Counted from the stretch's first letter, positions 1 to 5,559 are shown. The stretch is DNA of 15,213 nucleotides from a bacterium (GCA_021852095.1 JAJZOC010000015.1:1-15213), one strand, 5' to 3'. Notes: generated from the letters alone by a model not told the origin. Made by a program: numbers and translations.

Positions 1-22
1 CCAATTAAAGCATAAATACTGC

Positions 23-51
23 TTGACATTGGGTACTAAATACATAATAAT
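23..51 (+). promoter_or_regulatory. Promoter of the first toxin-antitoxin operon
   Basis: A perfect TTGACA lies at 23-28. An AT-rich -10-like stretch (TAATAAT, 45-51) follows after 16-17 bases. The ATG at 61 is only about 10 bases past the -10, so the mRNA would have almost no leader, and no Shine-Dalgarno is visible. GACATT occurs twice (25-30 and 53-58), and there is a weak 5-bp inverted repeat (47-51/56-60) that could bind the antitoxin. The exact -10 is uncertain. Confidence 0.6.
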
Positions 52-60
52 AGACATTAT

Positions 61-321
61 ATGCCACAGATTAGGTTAAACAAAACACCGGAGATAGAAG
101 AAGTTTTAGCTTTCTTACGAAGCAAGTATCGTGTGCTGTCTGAAGCTGAAATTATAAAAGTAGCTCTGGCTGAGAAATTTAAAAAAGATTTTGGAGATTT
201 ACCTCTTGTGGATGAAGAAACGGAAAAATTGATCGCAAAAGGGATGAAAGATTTTAAAAATGGACGATATACCGTGGTTAAAACAGATAAAGAACTTGAT
301 ATTTATTTAAAGAGCCTTTAA
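61..321 (+). CDS. Putative antitoxin of a RelE-type toxin-antitoxin pair
   Basis: An 86-residue, charged protein. Its first half (about residues 3-45) has the short strand followed by two helices expected of a ribbon-helix-helix DNA-binding antitoxin: IRLNKTPEI, then the helix around EVLAFLRSKY, then a turn and the helix EAEIIKVALAEKF. The second half is Lys/Asp/Glu-rich and would wrap the toxin. It is followed after 4 bases by a RelE-family toxin in the same direction, the usual antitoxin-first order, so function is inferred mostly from context. Antitoxins of this kind neutralise the toxin by direct binding and repress their own promoter. No specific family name can be given from sequence alone. 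Confidence 0.7.
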   Translation: MPQIRLNKTPEIEEVLAFLRSKYRVLSEAEIIKVALAEKFKKDFGDLPLVDEETEKLIAKGMKDFKNGRYTVVKTDKELDIYLKSL

Positions 322-325
322 GTTT

Positions 326-616
326 ATGTACATACTTCATTTTGCAAGCTCCTTTTCTCCAAGTTATAAAGCATTAATTAAAGGCAACAAGAAATTTGAA
401 AAACGCGCAGACAAAGCATTAAGATTATTAAAAAGCAATCCTTTCTATCCTTCGCTCAAAAGTCATAAAGTAAATACACGAAATTTCGGAGAAAAATGGA
501 GCAGTTGGATAACTAGCGATATACGAATTATCTGGGATTTTAACAAAGCAGAGGCACAAATTATTCTTTTATTTGCGATTGCTAAACATTCGGGATCGCA
601 TAGAGAATATAAATAG
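326..616 (+). CDS. RelE/YafQ-family mRNA interferase toxin
   Basis: 96 residues, the usual RelE size. The recognisable pattern is the central strand SWITSDIRIIWDF followed by the hydrophobic strand IILLFAIAKHSG and a basic tail ending HREYK, as in RelE/YafQ/ParE-fold toxins. These cut mRNA on the ribosome when free of antitoxin. The His/Arg/Tyr-rich C-terminus (KHSGSHREYK) is the likely catalytic region by family analogy. The start ATG at 326 is 4 bases after the antitoxin stop, so the two are probably translationally coupled. It converges on the sigma factor gene, with only 9 bases between the two stop codons. A ParE-like gyrase poison cannot be excluded, but the C-terminus favours RNase activity. 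Confidence 0.8.
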   Translation: MYILHFASSFSPSYKALIKGNKKFEKRADKALRLLKSNPFYPSLKSHKVNTRNFGEKWSSWITSDIRIIWDFNKAEAQIILLFAIAKHSGSHREYK

Positions 617-625
617 TTTTTTATA

Positions 626-1672
626 TTATTCAGGGTCTAACCGCAACGTAAAACTTTCATACCTTAATTTTCGAAGAGCTGTCTTTTCAAGCTGTCTGGC
701 TCTTTCTCGGGTTACACCAAGCTCCTGGCCTATTTCCGCCAAAGTCCTTTCTTTATCATCTTCCATGCCAAGCCTACGCCACAATACGTATATCTCTCTT
801 TTGGTTAAGTTATTTCTTACTAATCGTTTTAGTTCGTCATTATTAAAGTTTCTATGAACAATTTCTTCAGGAGATAAGGCGTCTTTGTCTGATAAAACAT
901 CAGCAAGATATGTATATCGATTGTTATTCTGTATAGGCTTATCTATGCTTTGCGGGGTTCTTGTGTAGGTCAAAATTTCGCCTACTTCTTCTGTATCCAT
1001 ATTCATAGCTTCTGCGATTTCCCGCAAGCTTGGTTCGCGTTCAAGCTCGTTTTCCAGCCGCTCCGTTATTTTTTCTAGTTTATTTATAGTCTCCGCCATG
1101 TAAACAGGAATACGAATTGTTCTTGCTTGATTCAAAATCGCCCTTGTGATGCCTTGTCTAATCCACAAAACCGCGTATGGTGAAAACCGAACACCCCGTC
1201 TCCAGTCATATTTTTCAACAGCCTTTGTTAATGCAATATTGCCTTCTTGGATTAAATCCATAATGTCCATGCCGTATCCCGTATATTTTCTTGCTATATT
1301 GACAACAAGACGTAGGCTGGATTCTATTAATTGCTGTTTGGCATTTTCTCCTTTCCGAACATCTATGTCGCATTGTTCCTTTTCCTTTGTAGGGATATTA
1401 GGGTTTTTCAGGCGTTCGCTGGCTGATTTTCCAACTTCAATATCTTGAGCAAGTTCAACTTTTTGATTGGTAGTTAAGAATGGAGCCGCGTTTACTTCTT
1501 TTAACCATATTCGTAAACTGGTAGTCTTAGTGTCCGCGTCCGTTGAGTAATCATCTTCGGAAATTTCAGCTTCTTTTAAATTGTTCCATGCTGACTTTCG
1601 ATATCCATTCTTTGGTTTTATTTTCCCTTTGCCATCTTCGGATACGGTTTCAGTTATTCTTTCTTTGCCCAT
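626..1672 (-). CDS. RNA polymerase sigma-70 family factor (RpoD/SigA-like, divergent)
   Basis: 348 residues with sigma regions 1.2 to 4.2 in order. Region 1.2 starts about residue 53 (LRIWLKEV), region 2 covers about 112-195 (DLIQEGNIALTKAVEKY; QARTIRIPVYMAE), region 3 about 195-270, and the region 4.2 helix-turn-helix about 310-337 (GVTRERARQLEKTALRKLR). The -35-contacting R-E-R-x-R-Q of region 4.2 is kept. In region 2.3 the canonical TYATWWIRQ reads PYAVLWIRQ (165-173), so the first Trp of the promoter-melting pair is Leu169 while Trp170, Gln173 and Thr176 are kept. It lacks a long region 1.1. No clear Shine-Dalgarno precedes the ATG. A perfect palindrome TTGTATACAA (1676-1685) sits 3 bases upstream of the start. 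It is probably cotranscribed with the 75-residue gene 25 bases upstream. The toxin converges at its 3' end. Confidence 0.93.
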   Translation of the reverse strand: MGKERITETVSEDGKGKIKPKNGYRKSAWNNLKEAEISEDDYSTDADTKTTSLRIWLKEVNAAPFLTTNQKVELAQDIEVGKSASERLKNPNIPTKEKEQCDIDVRKGENAKQQLIESSLRLVVNIARKYTGYGMDIMDLIQEGNIALTKAVEKYDWRRGVRFSPYAVLWIRQGITRAILNQARTIRIPVYMAETINKLEKITERLENELEREPSLREIAEAMNMDTEEVGEILTYTRTPQSIDKPIQNNNRYTYLADVLSDKDALSPEEIVHRNFNNDELKRLVRNNLTKREIYVLWRRLGMEDDKERTLAEIGQELGVTRERARQLEKTALRKLRYESFTLRLDPE

Positions 1673-1697
1673 ATTTTGTATACAATAGTCTTAATAA

Positions 1698-1925
1698 TTA
1701 TCGATCTTGCCGAAATGCCTCTTCTGCCCGGCGGGTAATTTCTCCTTTATATTTATGCGGGTCTTTCTTTTCTTTCTCTTGCATATCAAACGCAACACCG
1801 TTAACAATCTGTTGCCATGGTGTCAATTTAGCAACTTCATTTAACGATAAAGTTGGATCCAATGGATCAATTCCTTCTTTTGACACTTCCGGTCTTATTT
1901 TTCCAAGCATTTCATGAAGATTCAT
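1698..1925 (-). CDS. Small hypothetical protein upstream of the sigma factor
   Basis: 75 residues, soluble and strongly charged, with no membrane segment. It reads MNLHEMLGKIRPEV at the N-terminus, has a central LTPWQQIVNGVAFDM segment and ends with a helical KYKGEITRRAEEAFRQDR. No family was recognised. A well-formed promoter (1965-1994) precedes it, and the sigma gene follows after 25 bases, so it is probably the first gene of a two-gene transcript. A role as a partner or regulator of the sigma factor is only a positional guess. Confidence 0.6.
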   Translation of the reverse strand: MNLHEMLGKIRPEVSKEGIDPLDPTLSLNEVAKLTPWQQIVNGVAFDMQEKEKKDPHKYKGEITRRAEEAFRQDR

Positions 1926-1964
1926 ACGCTGTTTTCCCCTGTAATAGTTGTCGGAGTGCGTTTG

Positions 1965-1994
1965 AGTATACTACATTATAAGCGCTTAAGTCAA
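1965..1994 (-). promoter_or_regulatory. Promoter of the sigma-factor operon with palindromic spacer
   Basis: On the minus strand a -35 TTGACT (1994-1989) and a -10 TATACT (1970-1965) are separated by 18 bases, 39 bases before the 75-residue gene's ATG. The first ten spacer bases form the perfect palindrome TAAGCGCTTA (1979-1988), a possible operator. Confidence 0.65.
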
Positions 1995-2037
1995 TACTAT
2001 GGGTTGTAACCGTTCAGGAGTTTTCTAAGAAAGAAAG

Positions 2038-2769
2038 TTAATGTCCAAAGCGGGCGAGATCCTTTTTATGCTCTAGCAACTCTTTCTTATTAATCATTGC
2101 CGCCATCACCGGTCGCCTTTTTAAAACAATACGGGCTTGATCAGGATCTCCCAGCGGCGGAAGCCCAATCTGGTCCTTATAGTGCACCACTTTAAACCCA
2201 AACCGGCCTAACAGCGGATTAACCATCGTTGAAACCCCTATAAAATAATTAAAATCTTTGAGTTTGGGATCGTTTTTCTCAACAGCCTCTGCCAATATAT
2301 AAAGGTCATGAAAGAGATTTGCCATAACAGTATGGGGATTTTCGCCCGAATATCTACTTTTCCACTTGCCTTTAAAATGCATCTCGCCGACAAACCGTTC
2401 ATCCGCCAACTCGTTGGGATAGAGTAATCTATATGCGGAATTACAGGCTACCTTACTCACTGTAAGATATTGTCCGAACGGAACGCGATTTTGCACTTCT
2501 CTGATGCTTAATGCTGTAAATATTACTCCGGCAGTAAGGAGTCCCGGTACCGCCAACGCTCCGGCTTTCTTCGAGAGGTCGTCAATTTTCTCCGCGGTTT
2601 CTTCTCCGAGACCGGCAATGACATCCGATTTATTGGAAGATACATGATGTACGACTCCCGCCAGCATTAAAAGACTGGAGGGAGGGACTAATTTTTTAAG
2701 CACTTCTTTTCCGTCTTGCGAAGAGGGATAGAGGAGCCGGTCGTGAATTTCCCTGAATCTTTCTCTCAT
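2038..2769 (-). CDS. Hypothetical protein with two hydrophobic segments
   Basis: 243 residues, not recognised. The N-terminus is basic and helical (MRERFREIHDRLLYP). Two hydrophobic stretches follow, about residues 31-42 (SLLMLAGVVHHV) and 70-90 (GALAVPGLLTAGVIFTALSI), separated by an acidic helix. The rest, about 100-243, is soluble with FHDLYILAEAVEKNDPKLKDF and a basic C-terminus. Membrane attachment is likely, but topology is unclear. It lies 35 bases downstream of the HTH gene and 112 bases upstream of the promoter for the sigma pair, so it may belong with the HTH gene rather than the sigma factor. Confidence 0.65.
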   Translation of the reverse strand: MRERFREIHDRLLYPSSQDGKEVLKKLVPPSSLLMLAGVVHHVSSNKSDVIAGLGEETAEKIDDLSKKAGALAVPGLLTAGVIFTALSIREVQNRVPFGQYLTVSKVACNSAYRLLYPNELADERFVGEMHFKGKWKSRYSGENPHTVMANLFHDLYILAEAVEKNDPKLKDFNYFIGVSTMVNPLLGRFGFKVVHYKDQIGLPPLGDPDQARIVLKRRPVMAAMINKKELLEHKKDLARFGH

Positions 2770-2804
2770 TCGGTTATAGCAGGATCACGGCGACATTTTA
2801 AAGA

Positions 2805-3017
2805 TTAGTTGTCGCTTTTATTAGGCATGCCGAGGATCCACAGCACCGCTTCTTTTTTATATCGTCTGTCGCCTCGGGAATTAATTCTAATCGCCGGAAG
2901 TTTTCCTCTTTTGCCCCAGCGTTTAATTGTAAGAGGGGAGACCCGCAAAACCTGCGCCACCTCTCGAACGGTTAAAAGATCTGGAAGTTTATCTATTGAT
3001 ATGTTTTGATTATCCAT
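2805..3017 (-). CDS. MerR/excisionase-type helix-turn-helix DNA-binding protein
   Basis: 70 residues, almost entirely one winged helix-turn-helix of the excisionase/HTH_17 type: LLTVREVAQVLRVSPLTIKRW (about 14-34), then GKRGKLPAIRI and the wing/second helix RGDRRYKKEAVLWIL. Such single-domain proteins bind DNA and act as local regulators or recombination directionality factors. No integrase lies nearby, so regulation is the better guess. Upstream on the minus strand is an extended -10-like TGTTATAGT, with the ATG about 10 bases further on, so the transcript may be nearly leaderless. An inverted repeat (3044-3070) in the promoter zone is a candidate autoregulatory site. Confidence 0.8.
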   Translation of the reverse strand: MDNQNISIDKLPDLLTVREVAQVLRVSPLTIKRWGKRGKLPAIRINSRGDRRYKKEAVLWILGMPNKSDN

Positions 3018-3043
3018 AGGCTTAAAACTATAACATTCTCAAT

Positions 3044-3070
3044 CTTTGTAAACGTTATATACTTACAAAG
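3044..3070. promoter_or_regulatory. Inverted repeat upstream of the HTH gene
   Basis: CTTTGTAA (3044-3051) and TTACAAAG (3063-3070) are perfect 8-bp arms around an 11-bp spacer. They lie 27-53 bases upstream of the HTH protein's start codon. The position and symmetry fit an operator for that protein. Confidence 0.45.
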
Positions 3071-3365
3071 TAACAAACTGCAACACTTTTGTCAAGAGAT
3101 AAAAGACACAAGAGTTTGTATATGCTCTTAAAAGTATCCAGAGTATTCCTCTAAATTATCTTTTCAATGATTATCATACCCGTAACATTGTACGATCGTC
3201 CAAATATATGTCAACTGAAAATTAACAGCTGTTCATTAATTGGGGAGTAATTCGGTAATTCGGGGGCGGTCCTTAACCTTCTTGATTTAGCAATCCAACT
3301 CTGCATGTTTATTTCTAATCAAATCCGTGCATTGTCCATTGTTATGTACATTTCTATATATTATA
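3071..3365. other. Intergenic region without a recognised gene
   Basis: No convincing coding sequence is seen in this stretch between the HTH gene and the BrnT promoter. It holds nested inverted repeats: ACAAACT (3073-3079) with AGTTTGT (3113-3119), enclosing CTTTT (3086-3090) with AAAAG (3101-3105). It also has a direct repeat TAATTCGG around 3248-3263. None is diagnostic of a known RNA. Confidence 0.4.
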
Positions 3366-3397
3366 TTGACAAACAATATTGTATGTAATACAATATT
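3366..3397 (+). promoter_or_regulatory. BrnT/BrnA promoter with palindromic operator over the -10 box
   Basis: TTGACA (3366-3371), a 17-bp spacer and TACAAT (3389-3394). A perfect inverted repeat, AATATTGTAT (3375-3384) and ATACAATATT (3388-3397) with a 3-base centre, covers the spacer and the whole -10 box. This is the expected geometry for repression by the ribbon-helix-helix antitoxin. The GTG start at 3406 is 11 bases past the -10, so the leader would be only a few bases. Confidence 0.8.
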
Positions 3398-3405
3398 TAC
3401 GTCTT

Positions 3406-3687
3406 GTGAAGATAGCGATTAAGAAATTAGTTTGGGATGAATGGAACGTAGCACATATTGCACGCCATAAGGTTATACCAGATGAAGTAGAAGAAATTTG
3501 TCAAGCAAATTCACAAACCGAAGTAGCTGACAAGGGACGTATAAGAATAACAGGATTAACAAAGAAAGGACGAATAATTTCAGCTTTTCTTGATCCTGAA
3601 CCAGAGGATGGCGTCTATTATTTAGTTTCAGCCAGAGACGCAAACAAAAAAGAACGAAAAAGTTATAAAGTATGGAACAGGGAGTGA
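3406..3687 (+). CDS. brnT: BrnT-family toxin (type II toxin-antitoxin)
   Basis: 93 residues. It has the BrnT signature: an N-terminal LVWDEWNVAHIARHKV (equivalent to the family's W-D-x-x-K-x-x-x-N-x-x-K-H-G-V), then DEVEEICQ, a middle strand region GRIRITGLTKKGRIISAFLD and the C-terminal block YYLVSARDANKKERKSYK, corresponding to the family's I-S-A-R-x-A-x-x-x-E-R-x-x-Y. BrnT folds like RelE and is an mRNA interferase. GTG 3406 is chosen because a TTG further upstream (3379) falls inside the promoter/operator. The toxin gene precedes its antitoxin, as in brnTA operons. Confidence 0.85.
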   Translation: MKIAIKKLVWDEWNVAHIARHKVIPDEVEEICQANSQTEVADKGRIRITGLTKKGRIISAFLDPEPEDGVYYLVSARDANKKERKSYKVWNRE

Positions 3688-3690
3688 AAA

Positions 3691-3978
3691 ATGAGAATGA
3701 CAACAAATAAACTACACAAAAAACCAGTTCCAGATTTTAAGAGCCGTAAGGAAATGGCAGAGTGGTTTGATGCCCATGACATGACTGATTATAATTTAAA
3801 GCCAGTCAATGTGAAATTTGATTTAGGAAAACCCAAAGAAGAAACTGTCATGTTTCGTTTAGACACGGGAGTAAAACAGTACCTTGCTCAATTAGCCCGG
3901 CATAAAGGACTAAATACTTCAAGTTTGCTGCGAATGTGGGTTATGGAAAAATTTCACGAGCTTCAGCAAGCCCCTTAA
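3691..3978 (+). CDS. brnA: BrnA/CopG-type antitoxin
   Basis: 95 residues. The N-terminal part KSRKEMAEWFDAHDMTDY resembles the toxin-binding segment of the CopG-antitoxin family (E-x-A-x-F-W-x-x-H-D). The C-terminal ribbon-helix-helix, VMFRLDTGVKQYLAQLARH then GLNTSSLLRMWVMEKF (about 50-88), should dimerise and bind DNA. It starts 3 bases after the brnT stop, with a Shine-Dalgarno GGGAG about 6 bases before the ATG. The protein likely neutralises BrnT and represses the operon through the palindrome at 3375-3397. Its stop codon lies inside the palindrome at 3972-3987. Confidence 0.83.
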   Translation: MRMTTNKLHKKPVPDFKSRKEMAEWFDAHDMTDYNLKPVNVKFDLGKPKEETVMFRLDTGVKQYLAQLARHKGLNTSSLLRMWVMEKFHELQQAP

Positions 3979-4020
3979 GCTTAAGGGTTCTTAACCTCTT
4001 TAGAAGTAGGCTAAGCCTAC
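3972..4020. terminator. Palindromes between convergent brnA and rplL, possible terminators
   Basis: A perfect 16-bp palindrome CCCTTAAGCTTAAGGG (3972-3987) spans the brnA stop codon. GGTT-CTT-AACC (3986-3996) follows, then GTAGGCT-A-AGCCTAC (4006-4020). Convergent gene ends make a bidirectional terminator plausible, but no proper T-run follows either stem, so the assignment is weak. Confidence 0.35.
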
Positions 4021-4104
4021 CTCAATGCAATCTAACATCTGAAGGCTACAAAAATATTCTGCTGTTGATCAGGCTACTACCGGTTTGTAATGCCTCCTCT
4101 TGGA

Positions 4105-4152
4105 TTATTTAAGCTCAACAGTTGCTCCGGCTGTTGTTAATTTAGCCTTAGT
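4105..4152 (-). pseudogene. Detached second copy of the L7/L12 C-terminal tail
   Basis: Reading 4152 to 4105 on the minus strand gives [15 protein letters not shown] and a TAA stop. This matches the last residues of the intact rplL product ([15 protein letters not shown]). Nearly every codon differs at the wobble position (for example GGA against GGG, GCA against GCG, TTA against CTC, TAA against TAG) while the peptide is nearly the same. It is therefore not a fresh duplication but a tail from a diverged rplL allele, or the old native end. It has no start codon and lies 73 bases downstream of the intact rplL stop, separated by palindromic repeat DNA. Confidence 0.8.
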
Positions 4153-4205
4153 CCCTCGGCCTTGCTCGGGATTTCGCTTCGCCGAGTATGACTCGGCTTC
4201 GCTCA
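4153..4205. repeat. Palindromic repeat element separating the two rplL tails
   Basis: GC-rich insert-like DNA with GCCGAGT (4181-4187) and ACTCGGC (4191-4197) as a 3-base-loop hairpin, and CTCGG/CTTGCTCGGG motifs at 4155-4170. Its wording (CTTGCTCGGG, GGCTTCGCTC) resembles the other palindromic repeats of this window. It fills the gap between the intact rplL end and the detached tail. Confidence 0.55.
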
Positions 4206-4225
4206 ACTTCCTTCTTCTTCGTCTG

Positions 4226-4615
4226 CTACTTGAGTTCAACTGTCGCCCCAGCCGCGGTGAGCTTAGTTTTGGCCTCTTCGGCTGTTTTCTTGTTAACTGC
4301 TGTCATTACTTCTTTCGGAGCCGCGTCAACCAAGTCTTTTGCTTCCTTGAGTCCCAAGGTTGGAACTAATTCTCGAAGCGCCTTGATTACCGAAATCTTG
4401 TTTGCTCCGGAACTTGCGATAACAACATTAAAGACTGTTTGTTCCTCCTTTGGTTCGCCGGAATCAGCCGTACTGCCTCCTGCGGGTGCCGCCGCAACCA
4501 TTGCTTGAGCCGAAACTCCAAACTTTTCCTCCAAAGCCTTTACAAATTCAGAAAGTTCCAAAACCGACATTTCTTCAACCGCTTTTAATAATTCTTCTTT
4601 AGTTAATTTTGCCAT
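4226..4615 (-). CDS. rplL: Ribosomal protein bL12 (L7/L12)
   Basis: 129 residues, normal length. The N-terminal dimerisation domain is about 1-33 ([31 protein letters not shown]), followed by an Ala/Gly-rich hinge ([13 protein letters not shown]) and the C-terminal factor-binding domain from about 57 ([37 protein letters not shown], ending AGATVELK). Multiple L12 dimers on L10 form the ribosomal stalk that recruits translation GTPases. A Shine-Dalgarno AGGGGG lies about 10 bases before the ATG. It follows rplJ but is separated from it by a 143-base gap holding a palindromic repeat. Downstream is a second, silently diverged copy of its tail (4105-4152). Confidence 0.97.
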   Translation of the reverse strand: MAKLTKEELLKAVEEMSVLELSEFVKALEEKFGVSAQAMVAAAPAGGSTADSGEPKEEQTVFNVVIASSGANKISVIKALRELVPTLGLKEAKDLVDAAPKEVMTAVNKKTAEEAKTKLTAAGATVELK

Positions 4616-4642
4616 TATTTATCACCCCCTCGTCTTTTTTGG

Positions 4643-4738
4643 TGTCATGCCGAACTAGTTTCGGCATCTCGTAGATCCTGAAATCCATTCGACAGGCTCA
4701 GGATCCTGAGTTTACCGAAGGACGAGTTCAGGATGACA
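4643..4738. repeat. Palindromic repeat element in the rplJ-rplL gap
   Basis: A 96-base unit bounded by TGTCAT (4643-4648) and ATGACA (4733-4738). Inside are TGCCGAA/TTCGGCA (4648-4654/4660-4666), GATCCTGA/TCAGGATC (4674-4681/4698-4705) and ATCCTGA/TCAGGAT (4703-4709/4728-4734). The motif CCATTCGACAGGCTCAGGAT (4685-4704) recurs inverted at 15136-15155 with 18 of 20 matches. It is a dispersed repeat, probably a non-autonomous element, located between two essential cotranscribed genes. Confidence 0.8.
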
Positions 4739-4758
4739 ACTTGTTTTTAAACTTTTAG

Positions 4759-5313
4759 CTAGTTTTTGTCCGCCAGCTGGCGGATTGATTTTTGATCTTT
4801 GATTTGTTCAATCGTCAACACTAATTTCTGCATATTCCAGTTAAGCGCCCTGTGCAGTCCGATTATCGGTGACTTAATTCCAAAAACAAGCTGGGTTAAA
4901 AGTACTTCACGGGAGGGAAGAGTAGAAAGTTTTAGCAGTTCGTCAGCATTTAGTGCTTGTCCGTCCATAATGCCAAACTTGATTGCCGGAACGTTTAAGA
5001 GCTTAATCGTTTTTACTAGTTTTTTAAGAGGTTCGACAATGTCATTGTAGGCAAAGAGAGTTAGGGTTGGGCCTTTGAGAGGTGAGAGGTGAGAGGCGAG
5101 AGGCGAGAGTTCAAGAGCGCGTTTAAGAAGCGTGTTTTTGCTCACAACCAGTTCTGTCTCTAGGTTTCTTACTTCTTTCTTAAGGTCTTCAATCTGCACG
5201 TGCGTCATGCTGGTATAGTCGGCAAACACAATTCCTTTTGCTTTTTCTACCTTTTCGTAAAGCTTCGCCACTATTTTTTCTTTTTTCTCCCGATTTGGAC
5301 TAATTTTATTCAT
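4759..5313 (-). CDS. rplJ: Ribosomal protein uL10
   Basis: 184 residues. The N-terminal rRNA-binding domain begins NREKKEKIVAKLYEKVEKAKG, followed by VFADYTSMTHVQIEDLKKEVR, then LVVSKNTLLKRALE and GPTLTLFAY, all typical of L10. The C-terminal long helix (WNMQKLVLTIEQIKDQK) binds L12 dimers. Residues between KRALE and GPTL, LSPLASHLSPLK, keep the usual length (12, as in E. coli) but are encoded by a 7-bp tandem repeat (5075-5109). The ATG directly follows the U-tract of an attenuator hairpin whose 3' arm carries the only Shine-Dalgarno-like GAGG, so expression should be tightly autoregulated by L10-L12 binding to the leader. Confidence 0.96.
   Translation of the reverse strand: MNKISPNREKKEKIVAKLYEKVEKAKGIVFADYTSMTHVQIEDLKKEVRNLETELVVSKNTLLKRALELSPLASHLSPLKGPTLTLFAYNDIVEPLKKLVKTIKLLNVPAIKFGIMDGQALNADELLKLSTLPSREVLLTQLVFGIKSPIIGLHRALNWNMQKLVLTIEQIKDQKSIRQLADKN
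5075..5109. repeat. Heptanucleotide tandem repeat inside rplJ
   Basis: Five 7-bp units on the plus strand: TTGAGAG, GTGAGAG, GTGAGAG, GCGAGAG, GCGAGAG. On the coding strand they read as CTCTCGC/CTCTCAC units giving the LSPLASH-type peptide. Gain or loss of one unit would shift the reading frame of an essential gene. Confidence 0.9.
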
Positions 5314-5336
5314 AAAAAACCTCGGTTTAACCGAGG
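5314..5336 (-). terminator. Intrinsic terminator/attenuator abutting the rplJ start codon
   Basis: On the minus strand CCTCGG (5336-5331), a 5-base loop and CCGAGG (5325-5320) are followed by six T (5319-5314) and then immediately the rplJ ATG (5313). The 3' arm contains GAGG at normal Shine-Dalgarno distance, so the hairpin could both terminate transcription and hide the ribosome site. An identical CCGAGG lies upstream (5388-5383) and can compete for the 5' arm. Confidence 0.85.
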
Positions 5337-5474
5337 CATACTTAAATTAACATAGGCTATATTTCCTTGTATTAATTTGTTTCCTCGGTAGGATTTATCA
5401 AGCCTTGCGGATGGAATACTTCGGCTTTCAGGCCTCAGTATCTCGTCTGCGGACTCGACCTACTGTCTTAGGTT
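5314..5474 (-). ncRNA. L10 (rplJL) mRNA leader, autoregulatory
   Basis: The leader from the predicted start near 5474 to the rplJ ATG contains CTAAGACAGTAGG and later ATCCTACCGAGG, the paired arms typical of ribosomal L10 leaders. GTAGG (minus, around 5463-5459) pairs with CCTAC (5392-5388). The segment just after it, CCGAGG (5388-5383), can alternatively pair with the 5' arm of the terminator. Binding of the L10-L12 complex to the leader would favour the terminator, the attenuation logic established for the Bacillus subtilis rplJL operon. The match was made by eye and a covariance-model search was not run. Confidence 0.82.
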
Positions 5475-5480
5475 AAGTTT

Positions 5481-5509
5481 ATTTTAACAGACGGATTGAC
5501 TGGCGTCAA
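5481..5509 (-). promoter_or_regulatory. rplJ-rplL operon promoter
   Basis: Minus-strand -35 TTGACG (5509-5504), 17-bp spacer and -10 TAAAAT (5486-5481). Transcription would start about 5474, giving a leader of about 160 bases. On the plus strand TTGACT (5496-5501) overlaps the spacer, making a TTGAC-N4-GTCAA palindrome, so a divergent second promoter toward the cytochrome gene is possible. Confidence 0.8.
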
Positions 5510-5529
5510 TAGCTGTATTTATTCATACC

Positions 5530-5559
5530 TTGACCTGCAGAGAAAAACCACAGTATAAT
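5530..5559 (+). promoter_or_regulatory. Promoter of the cytochrome b gene
   Basis: TTGACC (5530-5535), 18-bp spacer and a perfect TATAAT (5554-5559). The ATG at 5575 lies 16 bases past the -10, so the predicted leader is about 9 bases. The in-frame TTG at 5530 is part of the -35 box, so it cannot be the start codon. Confidence 0.75.

Noticed and set aside
4643..4738. Possible second ribozyme among the palindromic repeats
   Set aside because: None of the other palindromic repeats (4153-4205, 4643-4738, 6446-6582, 15083-15155) has a CUGAUGA plus GAAA core on either strand.
5075..5109. Tandem repeats as a CRISPR array
   Set aside because: Units are only 7 bp with no spacers, and no cas gene is nearby. 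The same applies to 8792-8826.
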